DNA of 38,148 nucleotides. Source: Gemmatimonadota bacterium. GTDB lineage: Bacteria; Gemmatimonadota; Gemmatimonadetes; Gemmatimonadales; Gemmatimonadaceae. The stretch spans positions 1 to 38,148 of the forward strand of contig JAJPIS010000013.1 in NCBI GenBank assembly GCA_021324635.1. The letters are read 5' to 3'. Every line of letters begins with the position of its first letter. Within the stretch, counting starts at the first letter, position 1. Below the pieces are notes generated by a model. The model was not told the DNA's origin and searched no databases. It saw only the letters and a program-made list of their open reading frames with translations. The position numbers and the translations under genes are program-made. Positions 8,121 to 16,343 of the stretch are shown here, one piece after another.

Positions 8121-8156
8121 AGCCCCACCTGGGGCTGCTTAGCCTGTTGTCAGGCT
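8121..8156 (-). other. Two tandem 6-bp tetraloop hairpins after the hydrolase stop codon
   Basis: agcccc/ggggct (8121-8136) and agcctg/caggct (8141-8156) are each perfect 6-bp stems with 4-base loops, separated by 4 bases. The second begins 5 bases after the hydrolase stop on the minus strand. Neither is followed by a T-tract. They may protect the 3' end of that transcript or belong to the infC leader. Confidence 0.55.
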
Positions 8157-8161
8157 GGAAC

Positions 8162-9082
8162 TTAGACGCGCTCGACGACTCGGTCAAGGGCGGGCGCGAG
8201 GGCGTACGCCTTCCCGTCGTGGACCACCCGCCCCCAGGGGACGAGCGGATCGTGCACGAAGGTGACCAGCCACTCCTCCTCGCGTGCGCGGGCCAGGATG
8301 CGGCGCTTGGACTCGAGCGTGACCAGCGGCTCGACGTCGTATCCCATGATCCACGGGAGCGGGAGATGGGCGGTGGTGGGGACGAGGTCACCCAGGACGA
8401 GCGCCCGCTCCCCGCCCGACTCGAGGAGCACACTCTGGTGGTGGGGCGTGTGTCCGGGGGTGGGCAGCACCCGCACACCGGAAACGATTTCCCGCTCGCC
8501 CTCGACGAGGTCGAAACGGCCGGCTTCGTACACCGGCGTGAAGTTGTGTGGGAAGTAGCTCGCCGCCGTGCGCTCGTTGGTGTGCGTCGCGTAGTGGTAT
8601 TCGCCGGCCTGCACGACGTAGCGGGCCCGCGGGAAGCTCAGCCGCACGGTCCCGTCCGCCTCGCGATACGTGTTCCCTCCGGCGTGGTCGAAGTGCAGGT
8701 GCGTGTCGATGACGATCGCGATGTCCTCCGGCGCGAACCCGGCGGCGCGCAGGCCGTCCTCGAGCGCGGTCCGGCCGCCGGCGCCCGCGTTCTCGACGCC
8801 GTAGATGTCGGCGAAGCGGGCGTCCTCCTTGTTGCCGATCCCGGTCTCGATCAGGATCGGGCCCACGTCGTGCTCGACGACGAGACAGCGCATGCCGAGC
8901 TGGATCCGGTTGCGCTCGTCAGCGGGCGTTCGGCGCACCCAGAGCGGCTTGGGCACCACCCCGAACATCGCGCCGCCGTCCAGGCGCTGGCCGCCGGCCT
9001 GAATGGCGTGGACCGTCCAGCGGCCGATGCGCCGCTGCTCGTGCAGCGGGCCGAGTGCAGGGAGCGGAGGGAGTGCCGTCAC
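8162..9082 (-). CDS. Metallo-beta-lactamase-fold hydrolase (lactonase-like)
   Basis: The 306-residue protein has the dinuclear metal signature of the superfamily: THLHFDHAGGN (His128, His130, Asp132, His133), PTPGHTPHHQS, the bridging Asp in LVLGDLVPTT and a late His in FVHDP. Overall layout resembles the quorum-quenching lactonase branch, but substrate cannot be read from sequence. No signal peptide is visible, so it should be cytoplasmic. The start chosen is the GTG sharing GTGA with the stop of the exonuclease gene, with GGGAG 8 bases upstream; another GTG at 9097 would add 5 residues. It sits between that exonuclease and infC. Confidence 0.85.
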   Translation of the reverse strand: MTALPPLPALGPLHEQRRIGRWTVHAIQAGGQRLDGGAMFGVVPKPLWVRRTPADERNRIQLGMRCLVVEHDVGPILIETGIGNKEDARFADIYGVENAGAGGRTALEDGLRAAGFAPEDIAIVIDTHLHFDHAGGNTYREADGTVRLSFPRARYVVQAGEYHYATHTNERTAASYFPHNFTPVYEAGRFDLVEGEREIVSGVRVLPTPGHTPHHQSVLLESGGERALVLGDLVPTTAHLPLPWIMGYDVEPLVTLESKRRILARAREEEWLVTFVHDPLVPWGRVVHDGKAYALAPALDRVVERV

Positions 9083-9879
9083 GCGCCCAACTCCCACTCG
9101 CCGGATGCCGGCAGCGCCGAGCGGCGCCGCCGCCGTCGCGCGGCGGCGGTCCGGGCGCTCAGGACGCGGCTGAGATCATCCCACGTGTCCAGCCCGCGGG
9201 CACCGGCGTCCTCCAGCAGGCGCACGAGGCAGTGCGCGGTCGCGAGCGCGTCGCCCATCGCCCGGTGGCGCTGCGCGATGGGCACGCCGTAGTGGTGCGC
9301 GACGTAGTCCAGCGACCGCCGCCGGAGGTGCGGCAGCAGGCGCCGCGCCAGGCGCACGGTGCACATCTGCCGAGCGACCTCGAGCATGCCACCCGCTCGA
9401 CCCACCTCGGCGGTGACGAAGCGCCAGTCGAAGGAGGCATTGTGCGCGACGAAGACATGTCCCCGGAGGACTCGGGTCACCTCGGGACAGACGTCGCGGA
9501 AGGTCGGCTTGTCTCGGACCATGTCCTGTGTGATATGCGTCAGCCGAGTGATATATGGCGGAATCGACCGCTCGGGGTTCACGAGCGTCTCGAAGCATTC
9601 GGCGATTCGCCCGCGCCGCACGACCACGGCGGCGATCTCCGTCACCCGATGCCCGTACCAGGGTGACCCTCCGGTCGTCTCCACATCCACCACGGCGTAG
9701 GTGAGCGTCGCGAGCCGGCCCGGGTCGGCCGGTGCGGCCGGCGCGGTGCCGGCGGCGGAGAGGTTCACGAGTGTGGTGGGCGGGTGAGGGTCGATCGGCG
9801 TGGGTGCGCGTCGCAAGCCGGGCAGGCGTGGACGACTGCGGTGCAAGTTAATTGATTCTACGCTGTCCCCCGCGCTCAT
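9079..9879 (-). CDS. DnaQ-like 3'-5' exonuclease (DEDDh family)
   Basis: The protein has the three exonuclease motifs: Exo I VVDVETTG (Asp65, Glu67), Exo II FVAHNASFDWRF with Asp, and Exo III HRAMGDALAT with His and Asp. This is the DEDDh fold of the DNA polymerase III epsilon subunit. Single-domain relatives also occur as stand-alone exonucleases, and no clear clamp-binding motif is visible, so a proofreading role is not assured. The first 55 residues are Pro/Ala-rich and unconserved. The ATG at 9879 has GAGG 8 bases upstream; a later start would remove only the low-complexity leader. The gene is divergent from rex and coupled to the downstream hydrolase by GTGA. Confidence 0.87.
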   Translation of the reverse strand: MSAGDSVESINLHRSRPRLPGLRRAPTPIDPHPPTTLVNLSAAGTAPAAPADPGRLATLTYAVVDVETTGGSPWYGHRVTEIAAVVVRRGRIAECFETLVNPERSIPPYITRLTHITQDMVRDKPTFRDVCPEVTRVLRGHVFVAHNASFDWRFVTAEVGRAGGMLEVARQMCTVRLARRLLPHLRRRSLDYVAHHYGVPIAQRHRAMGDALATAHCLVRLLEDAGARGLDTWDDLSRVLSARTAAARRRRRRSALPASGEWELGA

Positions 9880-10033
9880 TCCCGTGCCCTCGCATCGCCA
9901 CCGGCCGTCGGCTTCCCCAGCCCCCGCTCGTCCACCAACCGTCCGACCTCCGGTCGACCCGCTCCCCGCCCCTCCGTCGCCGCTCGCGCCTTCCCCGACT
10001 CCCCCGACTCCCCTCCCTCCGTCGGCTCACTCC

Positions 10034-10687
10034 GTGGCCCCGGCAACGACCCCCGCGAAGCGTATCGCGCAGCCCACCGTCCGGCGGCTCTCGGTGTACC
10101 TCCGCATTCTCGAGGAGCACGACGAGCGCGGCCTCGCCACCATCTCGAGCGAGGTGCTCGCGACCCTCGGAGGCACGACGTCGGCGCAGGTCCGGAAGGA
10201 TCTGTCCGTCTTCGGCTCCTTCGGGAAGCGCGGGCTCGGGTACGCGGTGCCGGAGCTCCTCGGAACCCTGCGCGAGATCCTCGGGCTCAGCCGCGGCTGG
10301 CGCGTGGTCATCGTGGGCGCCGGGAAGATCGGGACCGCGCTCGCCCAGTACGCGGGATTTCGGGAGCGCGGATTCAGCGTCGTCGCGGTCTACGACAACG
10401 ATCCCCGCAAGATCGGCACGATCTGGGCGGGGCTGGTCGTGCGCGACGTGGCGCAGCTCGAGCGCGACGCCGCGCGTGAGCGGCCCGACATCGCGGTGCT
10501 CGCGGTACCCGGCGACCGCGCGCAGGAGACGGCCGATCGGATCACCCGTGCCGGCATCGCCGGCATCCTGAACTTCGCTCCGTCGCGAGTGCAGGTGCCG
10601 CCCGGCGTCACCCTTCAGACCGTGAACATGGCGGCCGAGCTGGAAGTGCTCTCCTACGCGCTCGCCAATCGCGAGGGCGCGCACTAG
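10034..10687 (+). CDS. rex: Redox-sensing transcriptional repressor Rex
   Basis: Rex is a dimeric repressor that senses the NADH/NAD+ ratio and controls fermentative and respiratory genes. The 217-residue product has an N-terminal winged helix (RRLSVYLRILEE, SSEVLATLGGTTSAQVRKDLS, FGKRGLGY), a Rossmann fold with VGAGKIG at 94-100 and VYDNDPRKIG, and the conserved NFAPSRVQVP near the end. The frame is open far upstream, but that part is Pro-rich and overlaps the exonuclease; GTG 10034 gives the family length. No Shine-Dalgarno is visible. The 154-base gap 9880-10033 is pyrimidine-rich and I see no clear promoter or Rex palindrome in it. Its stop shares bases with the convergent rsmA stop. Confidence 0.93.
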   Translation: MAPATTPAKRIAQPTVRRLSVYLRILEEHDERGLATISSEVLATLGGTTSAQVRKDLSVFGSFGKRGLGYAVPELLGTLREILGLSRGWRVVIVGAGKIGTALAQYAGFRERGFSVVAVYDNDPRKIGTIWAGLVVRDVAQLERDAARERPDIAVLAVPGDRAQETADRITRAGIAGILNFAPSRVQVPPGVTLQTVNMAAELEVLSYALANREGAH

Positions 10688-11526
10688 CCGCGGTCGGCCG
10701 CGGTCCGCTCGAGCGCCCGCCAGAGCCGGGCGAACGCGTCGGGCGTCACCACCTCCGGCCGGGCGTCGGGTGTGATGCCGGCCACCGTGAGGGCGGCGTC
10801 GGCGTCGGCGATCCGGACGGCGCGCAGGGTGCGCAGCACGCGGCGCATCTGCTTCCGCCGGAGCCCGAAGGCCGCAATGACGAAGGCTGAGAACGCGGGC
10901 TGCTCGGCGTCGGAGACGACCGGATCCGGCCGCGGCTCCAGGCGGATGAGCGCCGAGTCGACTCGTGGCCGCGGCGAGAACGCACCCGGTCCGATGGTGA
11001 ACGCGACCACCGGCGTCGCGAGCGCCTGCACGTTCACCGACAGCGCGCCGTACTCGGCGGTCCCGGCCGGAGCGACGACGCGGTCGGCCACCTCGCGCTG
11101 CACGAGGTACACCGCGCGTCGGGGGCGAGGAGCCGTGAGGCCGTGGAAGAGGATCGGTGTCGTGACGTAGTACGGCACATTGCCGGCGACGAGATAGTCG
11201 TCCGTGCCGGCCGCAGCGGCGAGCGGGACCTCGAGGACGTCGCGGGCGACCACGGTGAGCCGCGGGTCGTCCGCGTGCGCGCCGCGCAGCCGCTCGGCGA
11301 GCGTGGCGTCCAGCTCCACGGCCACGACGTGTCCCGCCCGCGCGAGCAGATGCTGCGTCAGCGCGCCCCGGCCGGGGCCGATCTCGACCACCGTGTCGCG
11401 CGACGTCGGTGCAAGCGCATCGACGATGCGCGCGAGCACCCGCGGGTCGGTGAGGAAATGTTGCCCGAGCCGCTTGCGGGCGCGCGGCCACGCCTCGCGC
11501 CCCGCATTCCGCCCGCCCCGCGGCAC
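10684..11526 (-). CDS. rsmA: 16S rRNA (adenine1518-N6/adenine1519-N6)-dimethyltransferase RsmA
   Basis: RsmA (KsgA) dimethylates two adjacent adenines in helix 45 of 16S rRNA late in 30S assembly. The 280-residue sequence shows RKRLGQHFLTDP, the SAM-binding motif VVEIGPGRGALT at 47-54, VAVELD, and the target-base motif NVPYYVTTPILF (usually NLPY). The C-terminal helical domain has AAFGLRRKQMRRVLR. The start is GTG, 14 bases after the rsbU-like stop. The last codons converge with rex: the two TAG stops overlap in a single ctag. Confidence 0.96.
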   Translation of the reverse strand: MPRGGRNAGREAWPRARKRLGQHFLTDPRVLARIVDALAPTSRDTVVEIGPGRGALTQHLLARAGHVVAVELDATLAERLRGAHADDPRLTVVARDVLEVPLAAAAGTDDYLVAGNVPYYVTTPILFHGLTAPRPRRAVYLVQREVADRVVAPAGTAEYGALSVNVQALATPVVAFTIGPGAFSPRPRVDSALIRLEPRPDPVVSDAEQPAFSAFVIAAFGLRRKQMRRVLRTLRAVRIADADAALTVAGITPDARPEVVTPDAFARLWRALERTAADRG

Positions 11527-11540
11527 CTCGGGATCCGGGC

Positions 11541-13148
11541 TCAGCTTCGGAGCACGACCAGGGTCAGATCGTCACGGGCGGGCACGCCCCCCATGTGCGA
11601 GGCCAGGCGCTCGAACACCCGCTCGACGATCTCCGCCGCCGGCAGCGTCCGATGGTGGCAGACGGTCTCCAGCACGGCCTCCTCGCCGAGTCGGGCGTCG
11701 GCGCGGTTCCGGGCGTCACTGATCCCGTCGGTGAACAGCAGGAGCAGGTCGCGCCCGCGGGCCCACGACCGGGTGGCGCCGCGTGGGGGGCGGTCGACCA
11801 TGCCGAGCGGCGGATCGAGCGCGGGCAGCCGCTGCACGGTGCCGTCGCCGCCGACCACGAATGCGTGCGGGTGTCCCGTATTGGCGTAGCGCAACTCGCC
11901 GCGCGCGCGGTCGACGACGCCATAGAACACCGAGATGAACATCTCGGTCGTGGCCAGCTCTTCCCGGAGCGACGCCTGAAGCGCGGCGAGGGCCTCGCCG
12001 GGATCCATCGTCGTCTGCGCGTGGATGGCCGACGCGCTCATGGCGAGCGCCATGATGAGCGCCGCGCGGTAGCCGTGGCTCGAGACGTCGCCGATCATCG
12101 CCCCGGTCGCCGACGGGCCGAGCCGGAACAGGTTGTAGAAGTCGCCGCCGACGCTCTCGGCAGGGGCGACCCGGGCGGCGACCTCCGCCTCGGGGGCGAT
12201 CGCGGCGCCGGACGGGAGGAGCCGCATCTGGAGATCGTGCGCGAGCTGCATCTCCTGGATGAGTCCCTGCTGGGCCAGCGACGCCCGCACGAGCCGCGCG
12301 TTCTGAATCGCGGTCCCGATCTGGGTCGCGATCGCGGCGACGAGCTTCTGGTCCCCGGCGCTGAACGGCTGTGCCGAGCGTCGGTCGGAGAGGTTCACGA
12401 CCCCGAGCGGCTCGCCGCCGTCGGGGGACGTCCACATGATCGGCACCGACAGCATCGCCCCGCGTCGGTACGACGCCTCGGCCTCGCACGCCATCTCGTC
12501 GCCGTCGACGATCAGCGCGTGCTGCGTGCGGAAGACCCGGGCCGAGACACTGCAATGGTCGTCGACGGCGATCGGCGGGGCGTCCTCCGGGCGGACGCCG
12601 AGGGCCGCGACCACCTGGAGCGTGTCGGTCACCCGGTCGTGGACGAGAATCGACGCCCGCCGAGCGCCCACCGTCTCGGAGATCTCGTGGAGGATCGTGG
12701 CCGCCGCCTCCTCGAGCCGGACCGTGCGGCCGAGGATCTCGCTGATCGTGTAGAGGAGATTGATCTCCTCGTACCGCTCGGCCAGCTCCGTCGCTGCATG
12801 CTCGACCTCGAGCGCGGTCTGGAGGATCTGCGAGACCACCGGCGCGAGGAACCGGAAGAGCCGCTCGATGGGGAGCGATCCGGTCGGGCATGGGCCGACG
12901 ACGAGCCAGACGCGTCTGGCCGGCGGGATCGCCGCCGCGAGCTGCCGTCCGGCCGGTCCATCGAGCGCCACCGGCTCGGGGCCGTGCGGGAGGGCGTCCG
13001 CCCGCGGGGGCGGCGCGATCCGCTCGACCGGCGCGGCCGCGAGCAGCATGAGCGGACGCGACGCGTCGGCCTGCTGCCAGACGGCCGCCGGGCATCGGGT
13101 CGCGTCGTGGAACGCCGTGAGCACGACCCCGAGGTCCTGCTCTCTCAT
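11541..13148 (-). CDS. PP2C-type (SpoIIE/RsbU) serine phosphatase with GAF domain
   Basis: The protein (535 residues) has an unassigned N-terminal 120 residues, a GAF sensor domain at about 130-290 (ILVHDRVTDTLQVVAALG, then LGVVNLSDR), a linker helix, and a C-terminal PP2C phosphatase domain. Metal-site marks are ESVGGDFYN, IGDVSSHGYRAALIMA and ARDDLTLVVL. Such phosphatases dephosphorylate a phospho-STAS antagonist. The antagonist and a matching kinase lie immediately upstream, so the three form a complete partner switch. The GAF domain probably receives the signal, but its ligand is unknown. The core GDVxGHG is GDVSSHG here. Confidence 0.92.
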   Translation of the reverse strand: MREQDLGVVLTAFHDATRCPAAVWQQADASRPLMLLAAAPVERIAPPPRADALPHGPEPVALDGPAGRQLAAAIPPARRVWLVVGPCPTGSLPIERLFRFLAPVVSQILQTALEVEHAATELAERYEEINLLYTISEILGRTVRLEEAAATILHEISETVGARRASILVHDRVTDTLQVVAALGVRPEDAPPIAVDDHCSVSARVFRTQHALIVDGDEMACEAEASYRRGAMLSVPIMWTSPDGGEPLGVVNLSDRRSAQPFSAGDQKLVAAIATQIGTAIQNARLVRASLAQQGLIQEMQLAHDLQMRLLPSGAAIAPEAEVAARVAPAESVGGDFYNLFRLGPSATGAMIGDVSSHGYRAALIMALAMSASAIHAQTTMDPGEALAALQASLREELATTEMFISVFYGVVDRARGELRYANTGHPHAFVVGGDGTVQRLPALDPPLGMVDRPPRGATRSWARGRDLLLLFTDGISDARNRADARLGEEAVLETVCHHRTLPAAEIVERVFERLASHMGGVPARDDLTLVVLRS

Positions 13149-13194
13149 CCGGCGCCCCGCACCGCGCGCGCCGGCGTGCCGGGGACGCGACGCA

Positions 13195-13725
13195 TCATGG
13201 CGCCTCCGGGCGTGGCCGGTAGAGCGTCAGCCGCACGACGTTGTGTCCCGCGGGCGCGGTGTCGGTGAAGCGCTCGACGCGGTCCATGAGGCGCCGCATG
13301 AGGTAGAGCCCACGCCCATCCTCGCGCAGCACGTTGTCGGCGGTGGTCGGGTCCTGCGTGCAGCGCTCCAGGTCGAACCCGCTGCCTTCGTCCGTGACCT
13401 CGAGGATCAGCTCCTGGTCGTCGACGGCCATCCGGATGCGGACCGACTTGGCGGGGTCGTCGCCGTTGCCCCGGAGCATGGCGTTGGAGAGCGCCTCGCT
13501 CAGCGCCACCGGCACGTTGAGGGAGCAGACGTGCGCCGGGAAGTCGAAATCCCGCACCTGCCGGCTCACGAGCTGCACGATCCGGCTGATCAGCCGGACA
13601 TCGGTCGGGACCTCCAACTCGAGCGCGAGTCGGACCGATCCGAGCGAGGCGCCATCGCTCGCCACCTCGCCCGCGGGCACCTGCGGATGTCGGCCGCTGC
13701 GCAGCGACATCACGGACCGGTCCAT
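13195..13725 (-). CDS. Anti-sigma-factor-type serine kinase (RsbW-like)
   Basis: The 176-residue protein is a GHKL ATPase of the RsbW/SpoIIAB type. It has the N box ALSEALSNAMLRGN, the G1 box VTDEGSGFD and the G2 box DGRGLYLMRRLMD. Such proteins bind either a sigma factor or an unphosphorylated STAS antagonist and phosphorylate the antagonist. The first 35 residues are unconserved. ATG 13725 lacks a Shine-Dalgarno and sits 5 bases beyond a large inverted repeat; an ATG at 13710 is an alternative. No sigma factor gene is adjacent, so the target lies elsewhere or is not a sigma factor. Confidence 0.88.
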   Translation of the reverse strand: MDRSVMSLRSGRHPQVPAGEVASDGASLGSVRLALELEVPTDVRLISRIVQLVSRQVRDFDFPAHVCSLNVPVALSEALSNAMLRGNGDDPAKSVRIRMAVDDQELILEVTDEGSGFDLERCTQDPTTADNVLREDGRGLYLMRRLMDRVERFTDTAPAGHNVVRLTLYRPRPEAP

Positions 13726-13730
13726 CGAGC

Positions 13731-13784
13731 CCGGCGCGACGTGCGGTCCGCGCGCGTCACGCGCCCGCCGGGGCGTCGCGCCGG
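13731..13784 (-). other. 11-bp perfect inverted repeat between rsbV-like and rsbW-like genes
   Basis: ccggcgcgacg (13731-13741) and its exact reverse complement (13774-13784) enclose 32 bases. These include a second perfect stem, gcgcg-tca-cgcgc, and a short gcg/cgc pair, so a branched RNA fold is possible. It occupies most of the 75-base gap between the genes, ending 5 bases before the rsbW-like ATG. There is no T-tract. A role in setting antagonist-to-kinase ratio is inferred. Confidence 0.65.
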
Positions 13785-13800
13785 ATGCCGGTCAGCCGCG

Positions 13801-14133
13801 TCAGAAGCTCTCGAGCCCGCGCTCCCGGCTGTCGGCGATCTGGAAGAGCGTGTCGAGCTTCGTGAGCTCGAACAGCGTCTTGAGATCGTCGTTCAGGTTG
13901 GCCAGGCGCAGCTCGCCTCCCTGCTCCCGAATCTTCTTCGACAACGACACGAGCACTCCGAGCCCGGAGCTGTCGATATAGCCGGTGCGCGCGAAATCGA
14001 CCAGGAACTTCCGCTCCCCTTTCTCGAGCTCGTCCAGCACCTTCTGCTTGAGCTCCTGCCGATTCCCCACGATCAACTGTCCCTCGACGTCGACCACTAC
14101 GATCGCTCCATTCCTCGTCATCGTGAAGCTCAT
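13801..14133 (-). CDS. STAS-domain anti-sigma factor antagonist (RsbV-like)
   Basis: The 110-residue protein is a single STAS domain. The phospho-acceptor motif is clear: FARTGYIDSSGLGVLVSL with Asp54, Ser55 and Ser56; by analogy with SpoIIAA the second serine is phosphorylated. Unphosphorylated it would bind the kinase encoded next door and release that kinase's partner. Other STAS marks are VVDVEGQLIVGN and GGELRLANLNDDLKTLFELTKL. GGGAG lies 8 bases before the ATG. It follows pta by 18 bases and comes first in the three-gene switch. Confidence 0.94.
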   Translation of the reverse strand: MSFTMTRNGAIVVVDVEGQLIVGNRQELKQKVLDELEKGERKFLVDFARTGYIDSSGLGVLVSLSKKIREQGGELRLANLNDDLKTLFELTKLDTLFQIADSRERGLESF

Positions 14134-14151
14134 CGACCGCTCTCCCGGGCG

Positions 14152-15183
14152 TTATGCGGGTGTCGCCGCCTGAACGGCGATCACGGCCGCGACGTTGATT
14201 ATGTCATCCGGACCGGCACCGCGCGAGAGATCCGAGCACGGACGCGCGAGCCCCTGGATGATCGGACCGATGGCGGTCGCGCCGGCAAGCCGCTCGACGA
14301 GCTTGTACGCGATGTTCCCCGCATCGAGTGACGGAAACACGAGCACGTTGGCGCGGCCTCCCAGCACGCGGTCAGCCCCCTTGCGAGATGCGACCTCCGG
14401 CACCAGCGCCGCGTCGCCTTGCAATTCGCCGTCCATGAGCACCTCGGGCGCCCGATCGCGCAGCAACGCCACGGCGCGCCGTACCCGGCCGAGCGACGGC
14501 GACGCGTCGCCACCGCTTCCGAGCGTGCTGAAGGAGAGGAAGGCAACCCGCGGCTCGTCCCCGATGACCCGGACCCGGTCCCTGGCCGCCGCGAGCGCGA
14601 TGTCCGCCAGTTGCTCGGCGGTCGGCTCGGGCACGACGGCGCAGTCGGTGAACGTCAGGACGCGTTCCGCCCCACCCGGACCGGCGCGGAGCACCATGTA
14701 GAACGCGCTCGAGACGGTCTGCACGCCGCTCGCGCGCCCCACGAGCCGCAACGCCGCGCGCAGGACGGCCGCCGTCGTGTGCACCGCACCGGCGACGCAC
14801 CCGTCGACCGCGCCGTCGCGGAGGAGCACGAGCGCGCGCTCCAGCGGGTCGGCCGGCCCGGCGTCGATCAGTTGGATCCCCGACCCCGCGGCCAGCCCCC
14901 GTACGGCCCCCTGCGCGTCGGGGCTCCCGGCGGCGATGAGCACCGGCTCCACGATCCGATCGGCGGCCAGGCGGCGCACGGCTTCGACCGTACGGGGATC
15001 CCCGGCCTCGGGGAACGCGATCCGTGGCCGCCGACGCGCCGCCCGAGCCCGGAGCTCGGCGATCACCTCCGAGCCGCGCTCGGCAACCCCGCCGCGGGCC
15101 TCCTCGCGACCCCCCTCGCGACCTCCCGGGCCCCCGCTCCCTGGCGCGCCCTCGAGCGCCGCCGCCCCGCCGGACCCGGTCAT
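14152..15183 (-). CDS. pta: Phosphate acetyltransferase
   Basis: The enzyme interconverts acetyl-CoA and acetyl phosphate. Family segments are [76 protein letters not shown] and [20 protein letters not shown]. This is the short catalytic form without the N-terminal regulatory domains of E. coli Pta. The first 35 residues are a Gly/Glu-rich leader unlike the family, so the true start could be further in. However, ATG 15183 shares ATGA with the coaD stop. Phosphate butyryltransferase is a related alternative. No ackA is in the window. Confidence 0.9.
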   Translation of the reverse strand: MTGSGGAAALEGAPGSGGPGGREGGREEARGGVAERGSEVIAELRARAARRRPRIAFPEAGDPRTVEAVRRLAADRIVEPVLIAAGSPDAQGAVRGLAAGSGIQLIDAGPADPLERALVLLRDGAVDGCVAGAVHTTAAVLRAALRLVGRASGVQTVSSAFYMVLRAGPGGAERVLTFTDCAVVPEPTAEQLADIALAAARDRVRVIGDEPRVAFLSFSTLGSGGDASPSLGRVRRAVALLRDRAPEVLMDGELQGDAALVPEVASRKGADRVLGGRANVLVFPSLDAGNIAYKLVERLAGATAIGPIIQGLARPCSDLSRGAGPDDIINVAAVIAVQAATPA

Positions 15184-15734
15184 GCCGCCGATCCGCCGGC
15201 GAACTTGGCCCGTAGCGCCTCCGCCACGCGGGGATGGACGAGCCCACTCACGTCGCCGCCGTACCGGGCGACTTCGCGCACGATGCTCGAGCTGATGTAC
15301 GTGGTGTCGAGCGACGGGACCATGAACACGGTCTCCAGCCGGCCCGCCGTCAGGTGGCGGTTCATGAGCGCCATCTGGAACTCGTACTCGAAGTCACTGA
15401 CCGCCCGCAGGCCGCGGATGATGAGCCGGGCCCCGACGCTCCGGGCGAAGTCGACGAGGAGCCCGGTAAAGGAGCACACCTCGACGCGAGACTCGCTGCC
15501 GGCCGCGGTCCGGATGAGCGCCAATCGCTCGTCGACATCGAACAGGGGCTGCTTCGCCGAGTTGATCGCCACCGCGACGACCAGGCGATCGACGAACTCG
15601 AGGCTGCGTCGCATCAGGTCCTCGTGGCCGCGCGTGATCGGATCGAAGCTCCCGGCGTACACCGCCGTCCGTTGCGGCGAGGCCGGAGGCCGCGCCGTCG
15701 AGCCCCCCGCCGATCCGGTGGATCCCGCCGTCAT
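15180..15734 (-). CDS. coaD: Phosphopantetheine adenylyltransferase
   Basis: CoaD transfers AMP from ATP to 4'-phosphopantetheine, the penultimate step of CoA synthesis. The 184-residue protein has [13 protein letters not shown] at 28-40 with the TxGH nucleotidyltransferase signature, [38 protein letters not shown] and the SSSIVREVA motif. Residues 1-20 are an unconserved Ser/Gly/Pro leader. The ATG shares ATGA with the rsmD stop, and its stop shares ATGA with pta, so rsmD-coaD-pta are coupled. CoaD upstream of a CoA-dependent acyltransferase is a sensible pairing. Confidence 0.96.
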   Translation of the reverse strand: MTAGSTGSAGGSTARPPASPQRTAVYAGSFDPITRGHEDLMRRSLEFVDRLVVAVAINSAKQPLFDVDERLALIRTAAGSESRVEVCSFTGLLVDFARSVGARLIIRGLRAVSDFEYEFQMALMNRHLTAGRLETVFMVPSLDTTYISSSIVREVARYGGDVSGLVHPRVAEALRAKFAGGSAA

Positions 15735-16315
15735 GGGGTCGCCTCTCGCGGTGCCCCGGCGTCCGCGTCGCCGAGAGTGGTGGCTCGCTCCTCCGCGGCA
15801 TCGCGCCGATAGATCGTGATCGCGGTCGATCCGTAGCGGCGGGTCGAGCCGCCGGCCGGCATCGCCTCCCGGACGCCATGCTCGACGCCCAGGAGGGTCG
15901 CGAACGGTGTCGCCCGCCACCGCTCCGCGATGGCGGCGCCCAGTCCCTGGCCGTACGGCGGGTCGGCGAACGCGACGTCGTAGCTGCCGGCGGCGAGGTC
16001 CTGCACGAAGCGCATCGCATCGGCCCGATGCACGCCCGCGAGCGCACCGGCGCCCAATCGGGCAATGTTGTCGCGCAGGGCGCGCAGGCTCGTCGCCGCC
16101 TGCTCGACGAAGTCCGCGCGCTCGGCTCCGCGCGAGAGCGCCTCGAGCCCCAGTGCCCCGGAGCCGGCGAAGAGATCGAGTACCCGCGCGCCCGGCAACG
16201 CCGGCTGCACGATGCTCATCCACGCCTCCCGCACCCGGTCGGCCGTCGGGCGCAGGAGCCGCCCGGCCGGCGCTGCGATCGTCCGGCCCCGCCACCGTCC
16301 GGCGACGATCCGCAC
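15731..16315 (-). CDS. rsmD: 16S rRNA (guanine966-N2)-methyltransferase RsmD
   Basis: RsmD methylates G966 of 16S rRNA. The 194-residue sequence starts VRIVAGRWRGR, typical of the family, followed by RPTADRVREAWMSI, the SAM motif VLDLFAGSGALGLEALSRGA, and the catalytic DPPYGQG. The frame is open about 40 codons further upstream but that part overlaps recJ. GTG 16315 has GAGG 7 bases before it and fits the conserved N-terminus. It is 28 bases after recJ and coupled to coaD. Confidence 0.94.
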   Translation of the reverse strand: MRIVAGRWRGRTIAAPAGRLLRPTADRVREAWMSIVQPALPGARVLDLFAGSGALGLEALSRGAERADFVEQAATSLRALRDNIARLGAGALAGVHRADAMRFVQDLAAGSYDVAFADPPYGQGLGAAIAERWRATPFATLLGVEHGVREAMPAGGSTRRYGSTAITIYRRDAAEERATTLGDADAGAPREATP

Positions 16316-16343
16316 CCGATTGCCTCGACCGCGCGACCCGCGC

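Noticed and set aside
9880-10033. Rex operator between the exonuclease gene and rex
   Set aside because: I looked for a TTGTGA-N-TCACAA-like palindrome and saw none; the region is a pyrimidine-rich low-complexity stretch.
9800-10033. N-terminal extension of Rex
   Set aside because: The extra 78 residues are Pro/Ser-rich, overlap the divergent exonuclease and exceed the normal Rex length.
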